Position numbers and translations under genes: made by a program
Part shown: piece after piece, positions 1 to 5,713 of the stretch
How the letters are laid out: each line of letters opens with the position of its first letter
Position numbering within the stretch: position 1 is the stretch's first letter
DNA from: Alphaproteobacteria bacterium
GTDB lineage: Bacteria; Pseudomonadota; Alphaproteobacteria; Rickettsiales; UBA8987
DNA: 5,782 nucleotides
NCBI GenBank assembly: GCA_023269645.1
Contig: JAHFPR010000021.1
Span: forward strand, 10,233-16,014
Reading direction: 5' to 3'
Notes under the pieces: model-generated
Seen by the model: only the letters and a program-made list of their open reading frames with translations
The model's database searches: none
Told to the model about the DNA's origin: nothing

Positions 1-10
1 GGGACAATAC

Positions 11-42
11 ACGATTAACGATTAACGATTAACGATTAACGA
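11..42. repeat. Heptamer tandem repeat (acgatta)x4 upstream of recN
   Basis: Four perfect copies of the 7-bp unit acgatta occupy 11-38, followed by a partial copy (acga) at 39-42, and end about 9 nt before the recN start codon. TTAA therefore recurs every 7 bp. The tract lies where the recN promoter or ribosome-binding region would be expected. It may vary in copy number by slippage and so alter spacing upstream of recN; that effect is inference. No clear Shine-Dalgarno is visible between the repeat and ATG 52, only a minimal gag at 41-43. Confidence 0.85.
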
Positions 43-51
43 GTAAAAACG

Positions 52-1713
52 ATGCTCCTGCATCTTTCTATCCGTAATGTGGTGCTGATCGAAACGCTGG
101 ATGTGGATTTCGGCGCGGGGCTTTGTGTGCTCACCGGAGAGACTGGTGCGGGGAAATCCATCCTGCTTGATGCGCTGGGGCTGGCATTGGGGCGGCGCGC
201 GGAATCACGGCTTATCCGACAGGGGGAAGCGCAGGCGAGTGTGACGGCGGAGTTTGATATTGTGAAGAATAAGAAAGCTAAAGAGCAACTGAAAGAACTA
301 GCCATAAATCACGAAAATATAATAACAATCATAAGGCATATCACTGTAGATGGAAGGAGCCGCGCGTTCCTGAACGATGTTCCGGTGGGGCAGGGCGCGC
401 TCCAGCAGGTGGCAGAAACGCTGGTGGAAATCCACGGCCAGCATGAGCAGCGCGGGCTGCTTTCCACCACGCTGCATCGGCGGCTGCTTGATCTTTACGG
501 CGGGCTTGGGGAAATATCGGAGGAAGTTGCGGAATCTTTCCGGGCATGGAAGGCGGCGGAACGTCAGCTTGAACTATTGCTGGAGCAGATCGAAAAGGCC
601 AGAGCGGAGGAAGATTACCTCCGCCACGTGCACGATGAACTGGTCGCGCTGAAACCGGAACAGGGCGAGGAAACCGCGCTGGCGGAGCGGCGTTCCCTGT
701 TGCAGAACCACGCGAAGCTGCTGAATGCCCTGGAATCTGCCCGTGCCGCGCTCACGGAAAAAGCCGATGTGCTTCAGGCCATCCATGCGGCGGAGCGGGT
801 GCTGGATCGCAGCGCGCCGGATCATCCGCGCATGGAGCCAGTGAAGCAGGCACTGGACAGGGCGGGGAGTGAATTGCGGGAGGCACTCTCGGCGATGGAA
901 TCCCTGGCGGAGGAAGCCGGGGCGGGCGGCGATGCGCTGGATGCCATCGAGCAACGGCTGTTTGCCCTGCGCGCAGCCGCGCGGAAATACCAGAAGCCGG
1001 TGGACGAACTTGCCGCCTACTGTGATGAAATCGCCGGGAAGTTCCGGAAAATCGCGCATCAGGGCGAGGAAATTACGGTGCTGGAAAAAGCTGCCGCACA
1101 GCTTCGGCAGGAATATGCAGTGTACGCCAAACGCCTTACGGAGGGCCGATGCGCGGCGGCGGCGAAAATGGAGAAAGCGATTGAGGCGGAACTGAAGCCC
1201 CTCAAAATGGCAAGCTGCCGATTCCGGGTTTCGCTGGAGCTTCTGGAGGAAGCGGCCTGGGGCGCGGAGGGCATGGAGCGTGTGGAGTTCGAGGTCAGCA
1301 CCAACCAGGGAATGCCCTTCGGCGCGCTGGGGAAGATCGCTTCAGGGGGCGAGCTTTCCCGTCTGATGCTGGCACTGAAAGTGGTGCTGGCCGGGATACA
1401 CACTACGCCCACGCTGATTTTCGACGAGATTGATACGGGCGTCGGCGGCGCGGTGGCGGATGCGGTGGGCAAGCGCCTTGCGCGGCTGGGCGAGAAGGTG
1501 CAGGTGCTGTGCGTGACGCATCTTCCGCAGGTGGCTTCTTACGGCGCACAGCATCTGAAGGTGGAGAAGTTGGAGAAGCGCGGCGTAACTTCCACGCGGG
1601 TGCGGAACCTCGCGCGGGAGGAACGGCAGGAGGAAATCGCCCGGATGCTCGCCGGGGATGCCATCACCGAAGAAGCGCGCGCGGCGGCGGGCAAGCTGAT
1701 GGAATCGCGGTAG
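52..1713 (+). CDS. recN: DNA repair protein RecN (SMC-like ATPase)
   Basis: RecN is a cytoplasmic SMC-family ATPase that acts early in recombinational repair of DNA double-strand breaks. The 553-aa product has the usual RecN length and begins with a canonical N-terminal head. Walker A GETGAGKS is at residues 29-36, DGRSRAFLN follows at about 109-117, and the Q-loop region IHGQHE is at 127-132. A long charged helical middle (about 155-400) is the expected coiled-coil arms. The C-terminal head has the ABC signature SGGELS (431-436), Walker B LIFDEIDTGVGG (455-466, D458/E459) and the H-loop VTHLPQVAS with H490. All ATPase motifs are intact, so the protein should be functional. ATG 52 is chosen because MLLHLSIRNVVLIE matches the conserved RecN N-terminus. 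The visible upstream 51 nt shows no SOS-type operator and only a weak ribosome-binding site. The gene ends 5 nt before ligA. Codons for residues about 68-100 are strikingly AT-rich (see the separate entry), yet the protein stays collinear with the family there. Confidence 0.97.
   Translation: MLLHLSIRNVVLIETLDVDFGAGLCVLTGETGAGKSILLDALGLALGRRAESRLIRQGEAQASVTAEFDIVKNKKAKEQLKELAINHENIITIIRHITVDGRSRAFLNDVPVGQGALQQVAETLVEIHGQHEQRGLLSTTLHRRLLDLYGGLGEISEEVAESFRAWKAAERQLELLLEQIEKARAEEDYLRHVHDELVALKPEQGEETALAERRSLLQNHAKLLNALESARAALTEKADVLQAIHAAERVLDRSAPDHPRMEPVKQALDRAGSELREALSAMESLAEEAGAGGDALDAIEQRLFALRAAARKYQKPVDELAAYCDEIAGKFRKIAHQGEEITVLEKAAAQLRQEYAVYAKRLTEGRCAAAAKMEKAIEAELKPLKMASCRFRVSLELLEEAAWGAEGMERVEFEVSTNQGMPFGALGKIASGGELSRLMLALKVVLAGIHTTPTLIFDEIDTGVGGAVADAVGKRLARLGEKVQVLCVTHLPQVASYGAQHLKVEKLEKRGVTSTRVRNLAREERQEEIARMLAGDAITEEARAAAGKLMESR
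251..350 (+). other. AT-rich compositional island inside recN
   Basis: By direct count 251-350 has 30 G/C in 100 bases, while the preceding 100 bases (151-250) have 67, and GC rises again sharply after about 355. The encoded stretch, roughly residues 68-100, is rich in Lys, Asn and Ile (for example KNKKAKEQLKEL) and uses codons such as ATA and AGG that are rare elsewhere in the gene. From my memory of the E. coli protein, the segment aligns without an obvious insertion and runs straight into the conserved DGRSRAF motif, so it looks like replaced or diverged sequence rather than an inserted element. The cause is not known; recombination with an AT-rich homologue is one possibility. Confidence 0.75.
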
Positions 1714-1718
1714 ATAAC

Positions 1719-3920
1719 ATGACCGATTTATTTTCCAGAATATCGCCGGATAAACTTCTCCCGGAGCGATTGAACGCGGCGGAGGCGGCGCAGGAACTCG
1801 TGCGGCTGGCGCAGGAAATGGCGCATCACGACAGGCGTTATTATCAGGAGGACGCACCGGAAATCAGCGATGCGGAATATGACGCACTTCGGCATCGCAA
1901 TGAGGCTATCGAGCGGCTGTTCCCGCATCTGGTGCGCGAGGACAGCCCATCGAAAAAAGTTGGTGCTGCGCCTGCAGAAAAATTCGCGGAGGTGGTGCAT
2001 AGCGTACCCATGCTCTCGCTCAACAATGCGTTCACTGAGGCGGAGGTAGAGGATTTTTTCGTGCGTGTGCGGCGGTTTCTCGGTCTGGCGGAAGATGCGG
2101 AAATCGAGGTGCTGTGCGAGCCGAAAATTGACGGGCTTTCCTTTTCCGCGCGCTATGCGCGGGGGAAATTCGTACAGGGTTCCACGCGCGGCGACGGGGT
2201 GACAGGGGAGGATATTACGGAGAATCTTCGGCATATTATTCCGGCGCGCTGTCATCCTGAGCGCAGCGAAGGATCTCCTGCGGTGGGAGATCTTTCGGCT
2301 ATGCCTCAGGATGACAGACTGGAAGTGCGCGGCGAAGTGTATATGTCGCGCGGGGATTTTGACGCACTCAACCGCAGGCAGGAAGCGGAGGGGAAAAAGA
2401 TTTTTGCCAATCCCCGCAATGCGGCGGCGGGTTCCTTGCGGCAGCTTGATAGCACCATCACCGCTGCACGCCAGCTCCATTATTTCGTTTATGGCTGGGG
2501 GCAGGTGAGCGCGCCGCTGGCTGATACGCAATCCGGGGCGATGGAGCGGCTGAAAACAGCAGAGTTCAGGGTGAACGAAGAAGCCAGGCTCGCGCGGAAT
2601 GTGCAGGAAGTTATGGCCTTCTATACCAATCTTTATGAACACCGTGCGGAGCTTCCCTACGACATTGACGGCGTAGTTTATAAGGTGAACCGGCTGGATT
2701 ACCAGCAGCGGCTGGGGAATGTGGGGCGCGCGCCGCGCTGGGCGATTGCGCATAAATTTCCGGCGGAGCAGGGGCAAACCATCGTTGAGGCGATAGCTGT
2801 TCAGGTGGGGCGGACAGGCGCGCTGACCCCCGTGGCGCATCTGAAACCCATTACGGTCGGCGGGGTGGTGGTGGCGCGCGCGACGCTGCATAATAAGGAC
2901 GAAATCGCGCGGCTGGATGTGCGCGTGGGCGATACCGTCACCATCCAGCGCGCGGGGGATGTGATTCCGCAAGTGGTGTCGGTGGATGTGGAGAAACGCC
3001 CGGCGGATTCGCAGCCCTTCGTGTTTCCGGAAACCTGTCCGGCCTGCGGGAGCGCGGCGTTCCGCGAGGATGACGACGTGGTGATCCGCTGCTCCGGTGG
3101 CCTGATCTGCCCGGCGCAGGCGAGGGAGCACCTCCGGCATTTCGTTTCGCGCAATGCGTTCGATATTGAGGGGCTGGGGGAAAAGCAGGTGGAATTATTC
3201 TGGGAAAAGGGGCTTATCAAAAACCCCGCCGATATTTTTACGCTGGAAAAACGCCAGGAAACCAGTGCCGATCCCATCTGCGCCTGGAAAGGCTTTGGCG
3301 ATAAATCCGTGGAGAACCTGTTTGCGGGGATCAACCGGCGGCGCGTGATTGCGCTTGAGCGGTTTATCTTTGCGCTCGGCATCCGCCATATCGGGGAGGG
3401 CACGGCGCGGCTTCTGGCGCAGCATTATGGATCGTTCGGGGCGTGGCGCGTGGCGATGATGGCTATGTGTCATCCTGAGCGTAGCGAAGGATCTCACGCG
3501 GAGGGAGATCCTTCGCCTGCGGCTCAGGATGACAATGCCGCATACACCGCGCTGCTCGCCATCAACGGCATCGGCGAAATTGCGGCGGATGCGCTGCGCG
3601 GGTTTTTCGTGGAGAAGCATAATCTTGCGCTGCTGGACGCGCTTGCGGAGGAAATCCGGATTCAGGATACCGAACGCCCCCGCCAGGATTCCGCGCTTTC
3701 CGGCAAGACGCTGGTGTTCACCGGAACGCTCACGCGGATGACGCGGCAGGAGGCCAAGGCGCGGGCGGAGCGGCTCGGCGCGAAAGTCACAGGCTCCGTA
3801 ACCGGCAACACGGATTATGTTATCCTGGGGGAAGACGCTGGTTCCAAGCGCAAAAAAGCGGAGGAACTCGGCGTGAAGATTCTGACGGAAGACGAATGGC
3901 TGGAGCTTGCAAGTAGCTAA
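1719..3920 (+). CDS. ligA: NAD+-dependent DNA ligase LigA with two in-frame repeat insertions
   Basis: LigA seals nicks in duplex DNA during replication and repair using NAD+ and is normally essential. The 733-aa product shows the full architecture. Domain Ia has YYQEDAPEISDAEYD (41-55), which contacts NMN. The nucleotidyltransferase domain has adenylated lysine K136 in KIDG, STRGDGVTGED, GEVYM, NPRNAAAGS and DGVVYKV. An OB fold follows, then a Cys4 zinc finger at C440, C443, C458 and C464 with the same spacing as E. coli LigA. Helix-hairpin-helix repeats follow, and a BRCT domain runs from about 660 to 733. The start at 1719 lies 5 nt after the recN stop; the frame is open further upstream but overlaps recN, and the family N-terminus favours 1719. 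The ribosome-binding site is weak, suggesting coupling to recN translation. Two palindromic repeats add about 22 residues each, at about 178-200 (nucleotidyltransferase domain) and 584-606 (helix-hairpin-helix region). Without them the length would be about 689 aa, typical of the family. All catalytic motifs are intact. Confidence 0.97.
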   Translation: MTDLFSRISPDKLLPERLNAAEAAQELVRLAQEMAHHDRRYYQEDAPEISDAEYDALRHRNEAIERLFPHLVREDSPSKKVGAAPAEKFAEVVHSVPMLSLNNAFTEAEVEDFFVRVRRFLGLAEDAEIEVLCEPKIDGLSFSARYARGKFVQGSTRGDGVTGEDITENLRHIIPARCHPERSEGSPAVGDLSAMPQDDRLEVRGEVYMSRGDFDALNRRQEAEGKKIFANPRNAAAGSLRQLDSTITAARQLHYFVYGWGQVSAPLADTQSGAMERLKTAEFRVNEEARLARNVQEVMAFYTNLYEHRAELPYDIDGVVYKVNRLDYQQRLGNVGRAPRWAIAHKFPAEQGQTIVEAIAVQVGRTGALTPVAHLKPITVGGVVVARATLHNKDEIARLDVRVGDTVTIQRAGDVIPQVVSVDVEKRPADSQPFVFPETCPACGSAAFREDDDVVIRCSGGLICPAQAREHLRHFVSRNAFDIEGLGEKQVELFWEKGLIKNPADIFTLEKRQETSADPICAWKGFGDKSVENLFAGINRRRVIALERFIFALGIRHIGEGTARLLAQHYGSFGAWRVAMMAMCHPERSEGSHAEGDPSPAAQDDNAAYTALLAINGIGEIAADALRGFFVEKHNLALLDALAEEIRIQDTERPRQDSALSGKTLVFTGTLTRMTRQEAKARAERLGAKVTGSVTGNTDYVILGEDAGSKRKKAEELGVKILTEDEWLELASS
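2250..2316. repeat. Palindromic HPERSEGS-type repeat, copy 1, in frame in ligA
   Basis: A 67-bp imperfect palindrome. The 12-bp ends (2250-2261 and 2305-2316) are perfect inverted repeats (tgtcatcctgag / ctcaggatgaca). An inner 11-bp stem pairs 2267-2277 with 2287-2297, with one G.T wobble, around a 9-nt loop. It begins at codon position 1 and is translated CHPERSEGSPAVGDLSAMPQ plus DD and the first base of an Arg codon. It sits between the conserved ligase segments ENLRHIIPA and LEVRGEVYM, where E. coli LigA has a shorter linker. It matches copy 2 at 58 of 67 positions by my count. There is no transposase and no consistent target-site duplication, so it is most like a non-autonomous palindromic element; its mobility is inference. 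Confidence 0.93.
3468..3534. repeat. Palindromic HPERSEGS-type repeat, copy 2, in frame in ligA
   Basis: The second 67-bp copy has a 13-bp perfect outer stem (3468-3480 with 3522-3534), a 3/5-nt internal loop, a 12-bp perfect inner stem (3484-3495 with 3505-3516) and a 9-nt terminal loop (3496-3504). It is read in the same codon phase as copy 1 and gives CHPERSEGSHAEGDPSPAAQ followed by DD. It lies in the helix-hairpin-helix region between QHYGSFGAWRVAM and the hairpin ALLAINGIGEIAADAL, a position where family members vary in length. The trinucleotide atg flanks it on both sides (3465-3467 and 3535-3537), but copy 1 lacks an equivalent, so this is not good evidence for a target duplication. 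Confidence 0.93.
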
Positions 3921-3995
3921 CAGTCCCAGAAAAATTAATTTGCTAGTTCGCCCGGCAAAAGATAGTTTCTGGTATCACACACGATTATAAGTGGC

Positions 3996-4003
3996 AGGCG
4001 GGG
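3996..4003 (+). promoter_or_regulatory. Probable ribosome-binding site of the sensor kinase gene
   Basis: The purine-rich aggcgggg ends 7 nt before ATG 4011, a suitable distance for a Shine-Dalgarno, and supports that start. The rest of the 90-nt gap after ligA (3921-4010) is fairly AT-rich at its beginning and shows neither a convincing promoter nor an intrinsic terminator. Confidence 0.45.
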
Positions 4004-4010
4004 CTTCGGT

Positions 4011-5492
4011 ATGTTCAGGAATTTGTCGCTCCGGCATAAGCTGATGGTGATTATCATGAGCATCGTGACGCTTACGGCGTTGCTTATCAGCGTGATGCAG
4101 TTCTTTTCCGGGCTTAATCAGAAGAAACAGGCACTTGCTACGGATGTCATGGTAACCGCCCAGATTATCGGGATGCAGAGCGCGGCGGCACTTACCTATC
4201 TGGACAAGGAAGCGGCGAAAGAGAATCTGACGGTGGCGATGGTGAATGATTCCGTGGTGCTGGCCTGCCTGTATGACAAGGATGGCACGGTGTTCACCAC
4301 CCATGCGCGGGAAGGAACGGGAACACGCGATGCTGTGCTCACGTGTCCCAGGAATCCGGAAGCAACAGAAACGCTGAACCGAAAACGCATTGAAGTATTT
4401 TATCCCGTGGTGCAGAACGGGGTAAAACTTGGCGTGGTTTATATCAGTGCAAGCACTGGCAAAATTACCAGCTATGTAACGCAATATTTGCTGTGGACAA
4501 CGCTGGTCACCCTCGGCGCATTGCTGATCGCCTATATCCTTTCAGCGCGGCTGCAGAAAATAATTTCATACCCGGTCGGCAGCCTTATCCATGTGGCCAG
4601 CGAGGTTTCGGGAACACAGAATTACAGTTTGCGCGCTCGGAAATATTATGATGACGAGCTGGGCATATTGGTGAATTCGTTTAACGAAATGCTGGATCAG
4701 ATACAAAAGCGTGATCAGGCATTGCAGGACGCGCGCCAGGAAGCAGAACGCGCCAATCAGGCCAAGAGCGAGTTCCTCGCCAATATGTCGCATGAATTGC
4801 GCACACCGATGCACGGGATTCTTGCCTCGGTGGAACTGACGCTGGACTATCTGGCCATGAGTGAAAAAATACCTATGGACAAGGTGCTGAAGCGCCTGGA
4901 TACCATTGAAAAAAGCGGCAAAAGGCTGCTGCGCCTGCTTAACGATCTGCTGGATCTCTCCAAGCTGGAAGCCGGCATGATGGAACTGAAAATGGAGGAG
5001 GTGGATATTGTCAATCTTGTCAACCATGTGAAAGCTACGGTATCCTCATTACTTGAGGGGAAAAAGCTGCAACTTGTCGTGGACGCTCCCGCGCAGGAAG
5101 TAATGGTGACGGGGGATGGCGATAAGATAGAGCAGGTGCTTTTGAATCTGGTCGGGAATGCTATCAAGTTTACGCCGGAAGCGAGTGCCATCAGCATCCG
5201 ACTGGTGGGCGATACGCTGAAAGATACGGAAGGAAGGGATGTGGAGGCGGTCAGAATCGCGATTGCAGACGAAGGTGTCGGCATACCGGAGGGCGAACTG
5301 GATGCAGTATTCGACAAATTCACACAAAGTAGCAAGACGAAAACCGGCGCAGGGGGAACAGGCCTCGGCCTTTCCATCTGCCGGGAAATAATAGAGGCAC
5401 ATCAGGGGAAAATATGGGCGGAGAATCTTCCGGAAAAAGGTGCGGTTTTTCAGTGTGTTATCCCTTGCAGGAGAGAAGCCCAAAAGCTGTAA
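4011..5492 (+). CDS. Membrane sensor histidine kinase (CHASE8-like, HAMP, HisKA, HATPase_c)
   Basis: This is an inner-membrane two-component sensor kinase of 493 aa that should autophosphorylate on His and pass the phosphate to a response regulator. A basic N-terminus (SLRHK) precedes transmembrane helix 1 at about 11-32. The extracytoplasmic region, about 33-158, contains AQIIGMQSAAALTYLDKEAA and VLACLYDKDGTVF, which resemble CHASE8 sensory domains of unknown ligand. Transmembrane helix 2 is at about 159-178 and HAMP at about 179-235. A short coiled segment leads to the HisKA H-box FLANMSHELRTPMHGIL with phospho-acceptor H261. The ATPase domain shows the N-box EQVLLNLVGNAIKF (N379/N383), the G1 box DEGVGIP (D420), the F-box region FDKFTQ and the G2 box GGTGLGLS (448-455). 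All catalytic motifs are present. There is no C-terminal receiver domain, so it needs a separate partner; the receiver gene starting 221 nt downstream is the obvious candidate. The signal sensed cannot be told from the sequence. Confidence 0.95.
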   Translation: MFRNLSLRHKLMVIIMSIVTLTALLISVMQFFSGLNQKKQALATDVMVTAQIIGMQSAAALTYLDKEAAKENLTVAMVNDSVVLACLYDKDGTVFTTHAREGTGTRDAVLTCPRNPEATETLNRKRIEVFYPVVQNGVKLGVVYISASTGKITSYVTQYLLWTTLVTLGALLIAYILSARLQKIISYPVGSLIHVASEVSGTQNYSLRARKYYDDELGILVNSFNEMLDQIQKRDQALQDARQEAERANQAKSEFLANMSHELRTPMHGILASVELTLDYLAMSEKIPMDKVLKRLDTIEKSGKRLLRLLNDLLDLSKLEAGMMELKMEEVDIVNLVNHVKATVSSLLEGKKLQLVVDAPAQEVMVTGDGDKIEQVLLNLVGNAIKFTPEASAISIRLVGDTLKDTEGRDVEAVRIAIADEGVGIPEGELDAVFDKFTQSSKTKTGAGGTGLGLSICREIIEAHQGKIWAENLPEKGAVFQCVIPCRREAQKL

Positions 5493-5511
5493 AAAAAAAC
5501 CGTGCGGAATC

Positions 5512-5540
5512 TCGACATAGCCTTGGAAAAAGTGTATAAT
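5512..5540 (+). promoter_or_regulatory. Near-consensus sigma-70-type promoter before the response-regulator gene
   Basis: The -35 element tcgaca (5512-5517, 5 of 6 matches to TTGACA) and the -10 element tataat (5535-5540, a perfect match) are separated by 17 nt, the optimal spacing. The predicted transcription start is near 5547, at the edge of an 8-bp palindrome, ctgtacag (5547-5554), which could be a small operator or chance. The promoter lies just after the kinase stop and would drive a leader of about 167 nt before ATG 5714, giving the receiver gene expression independent of the kinase. Confidence 0.75.
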
Positions 5541-5564
5541 AGAATTCTGTACAGTTAAATTTTA

Positions 5565-5590
5565 TGGGAGGTGAACATTGGTTTCTCCTG
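5565..5590 (+). promoter_or_regulatory. Leader hairpin enclosing a strong Shine-Dalgarno
   Basis: The sequence gggaggtga (5566-5574) is the strongest Shine-Dalgarno-like site in the window but is more than 130 nt upstream of the receiver start. It can fold: 5567-5570 (ggag) pairs with 5585-5588 (ctcc), and 5573-5576 pairs with 5581-5584 (one wobble) around a 4-nt loop, leaving a 2-nt bulge. The site serves a TTG at 5578 that opens a six-codon ORF ending at 5598, or an ATT at 5577 in the frame of a short hydrophobic ORF. This suggests a leader-peptide or translation-control element, but only from sequence inspection. Confidence 0.35.
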
Positions 5591-5645
5591 TGCTTTAATT
5601 CTCGCATATCTTGTGCTTGCCTTGCCGGCATCAGTTGTCTATTAA
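5571..5645 (+). CDS. Possible tiny hydrophobic leader peptide (speculative)
   Basis: From GTG 5571 a 24-codon frame ends at TAA 5643-5645 and reads MNIGFSCALILAYLVLALPA plus SVVY if GTG initiates as Met. It is almost entirely hydrophobic and could be a single membrane segment. The difficulty is the start: the strong ggagg (5567-5571) overlaps GTG 5571 and is spaced properly only for ATT 5577 in this frame or TTG 5578 in another. A third frame from ATG 5564 is open all the way into the receiver gene, so several readings compete. I do not recognise a family. The ORF is short enough to occur by chance. Confidence 0.2.
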   Translation: MNIGFSCALILAYLVLALPASVVY

Positions 5646-5658
5646 ACGAAGGGTCAAC

Positions 5659-5677
5659 ATATCAGAATATCAGAATA
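5659..5677. repeat. Short direct repeat (atatcaga)x2
   Basis: Two adjacent copies of the 8-bp unit atatcaga (5659-5666 and 5667-5674) are followed by ata. They lie in the leader about 40 nt before the receiver start codon. They may be a tandem binding half-site or slippage product; nothing more can be said from the sequence. Confidence 0.6.
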
Positions 5678-5713
5678 ACAGGAAACAGAGTTGATCAGAT
5701 GGAAGAGTTCACA

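Noticed and set aside
15..39. CtrA-type binding site (TTAA-N7-TTAA) in the upstream heptamer repeat
   Set aside because: TTAA recurs with a 7-bp period, so the needed 11-bp offset between half-sites never occurs.
1..51. SOS (LexA) operator for recN
   Set aside because: No GTTC-N7-GTTC or CTGT-N8-ACAG pattern is present in the visible 51 nt; more upstream sequence would be needed.
1509..1718. Upstream in-frame extension of LigA
   Set aside because: The extra 70 codons overlap the conserved C-terminal head of recN and resemble no ligase sequence; ATG 1719 gives the expected N-terminus.
1728..3140. Long minus-strand open frame (470 codons) opposite ligA
   Set aside because: Its translation has no recognisable domain, it mirrors the codon bias of ligA, and the + strand holds an unambiguous ligase.
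3940..3968. Promoter for the sensor kinase (ttgcta, 17 nt, tagttt)
   Set aside because: The -10 match is poor and no better pair is found in the 90-nt gap.
5491..5499. Run of nine A after the kinase stop as an intrinsic terminator
   Set aside because: It is an A-run, not a T-run, on the coding strand, and no stable GC-rich hairpin stands next to it on either strand.
5523..5528. ttggaa as the -35 element of the 5535 promoter
   Set aside because: It is only 6 nt from the -10; tcgaca at 5512 has the optimal 17-nt spacing.
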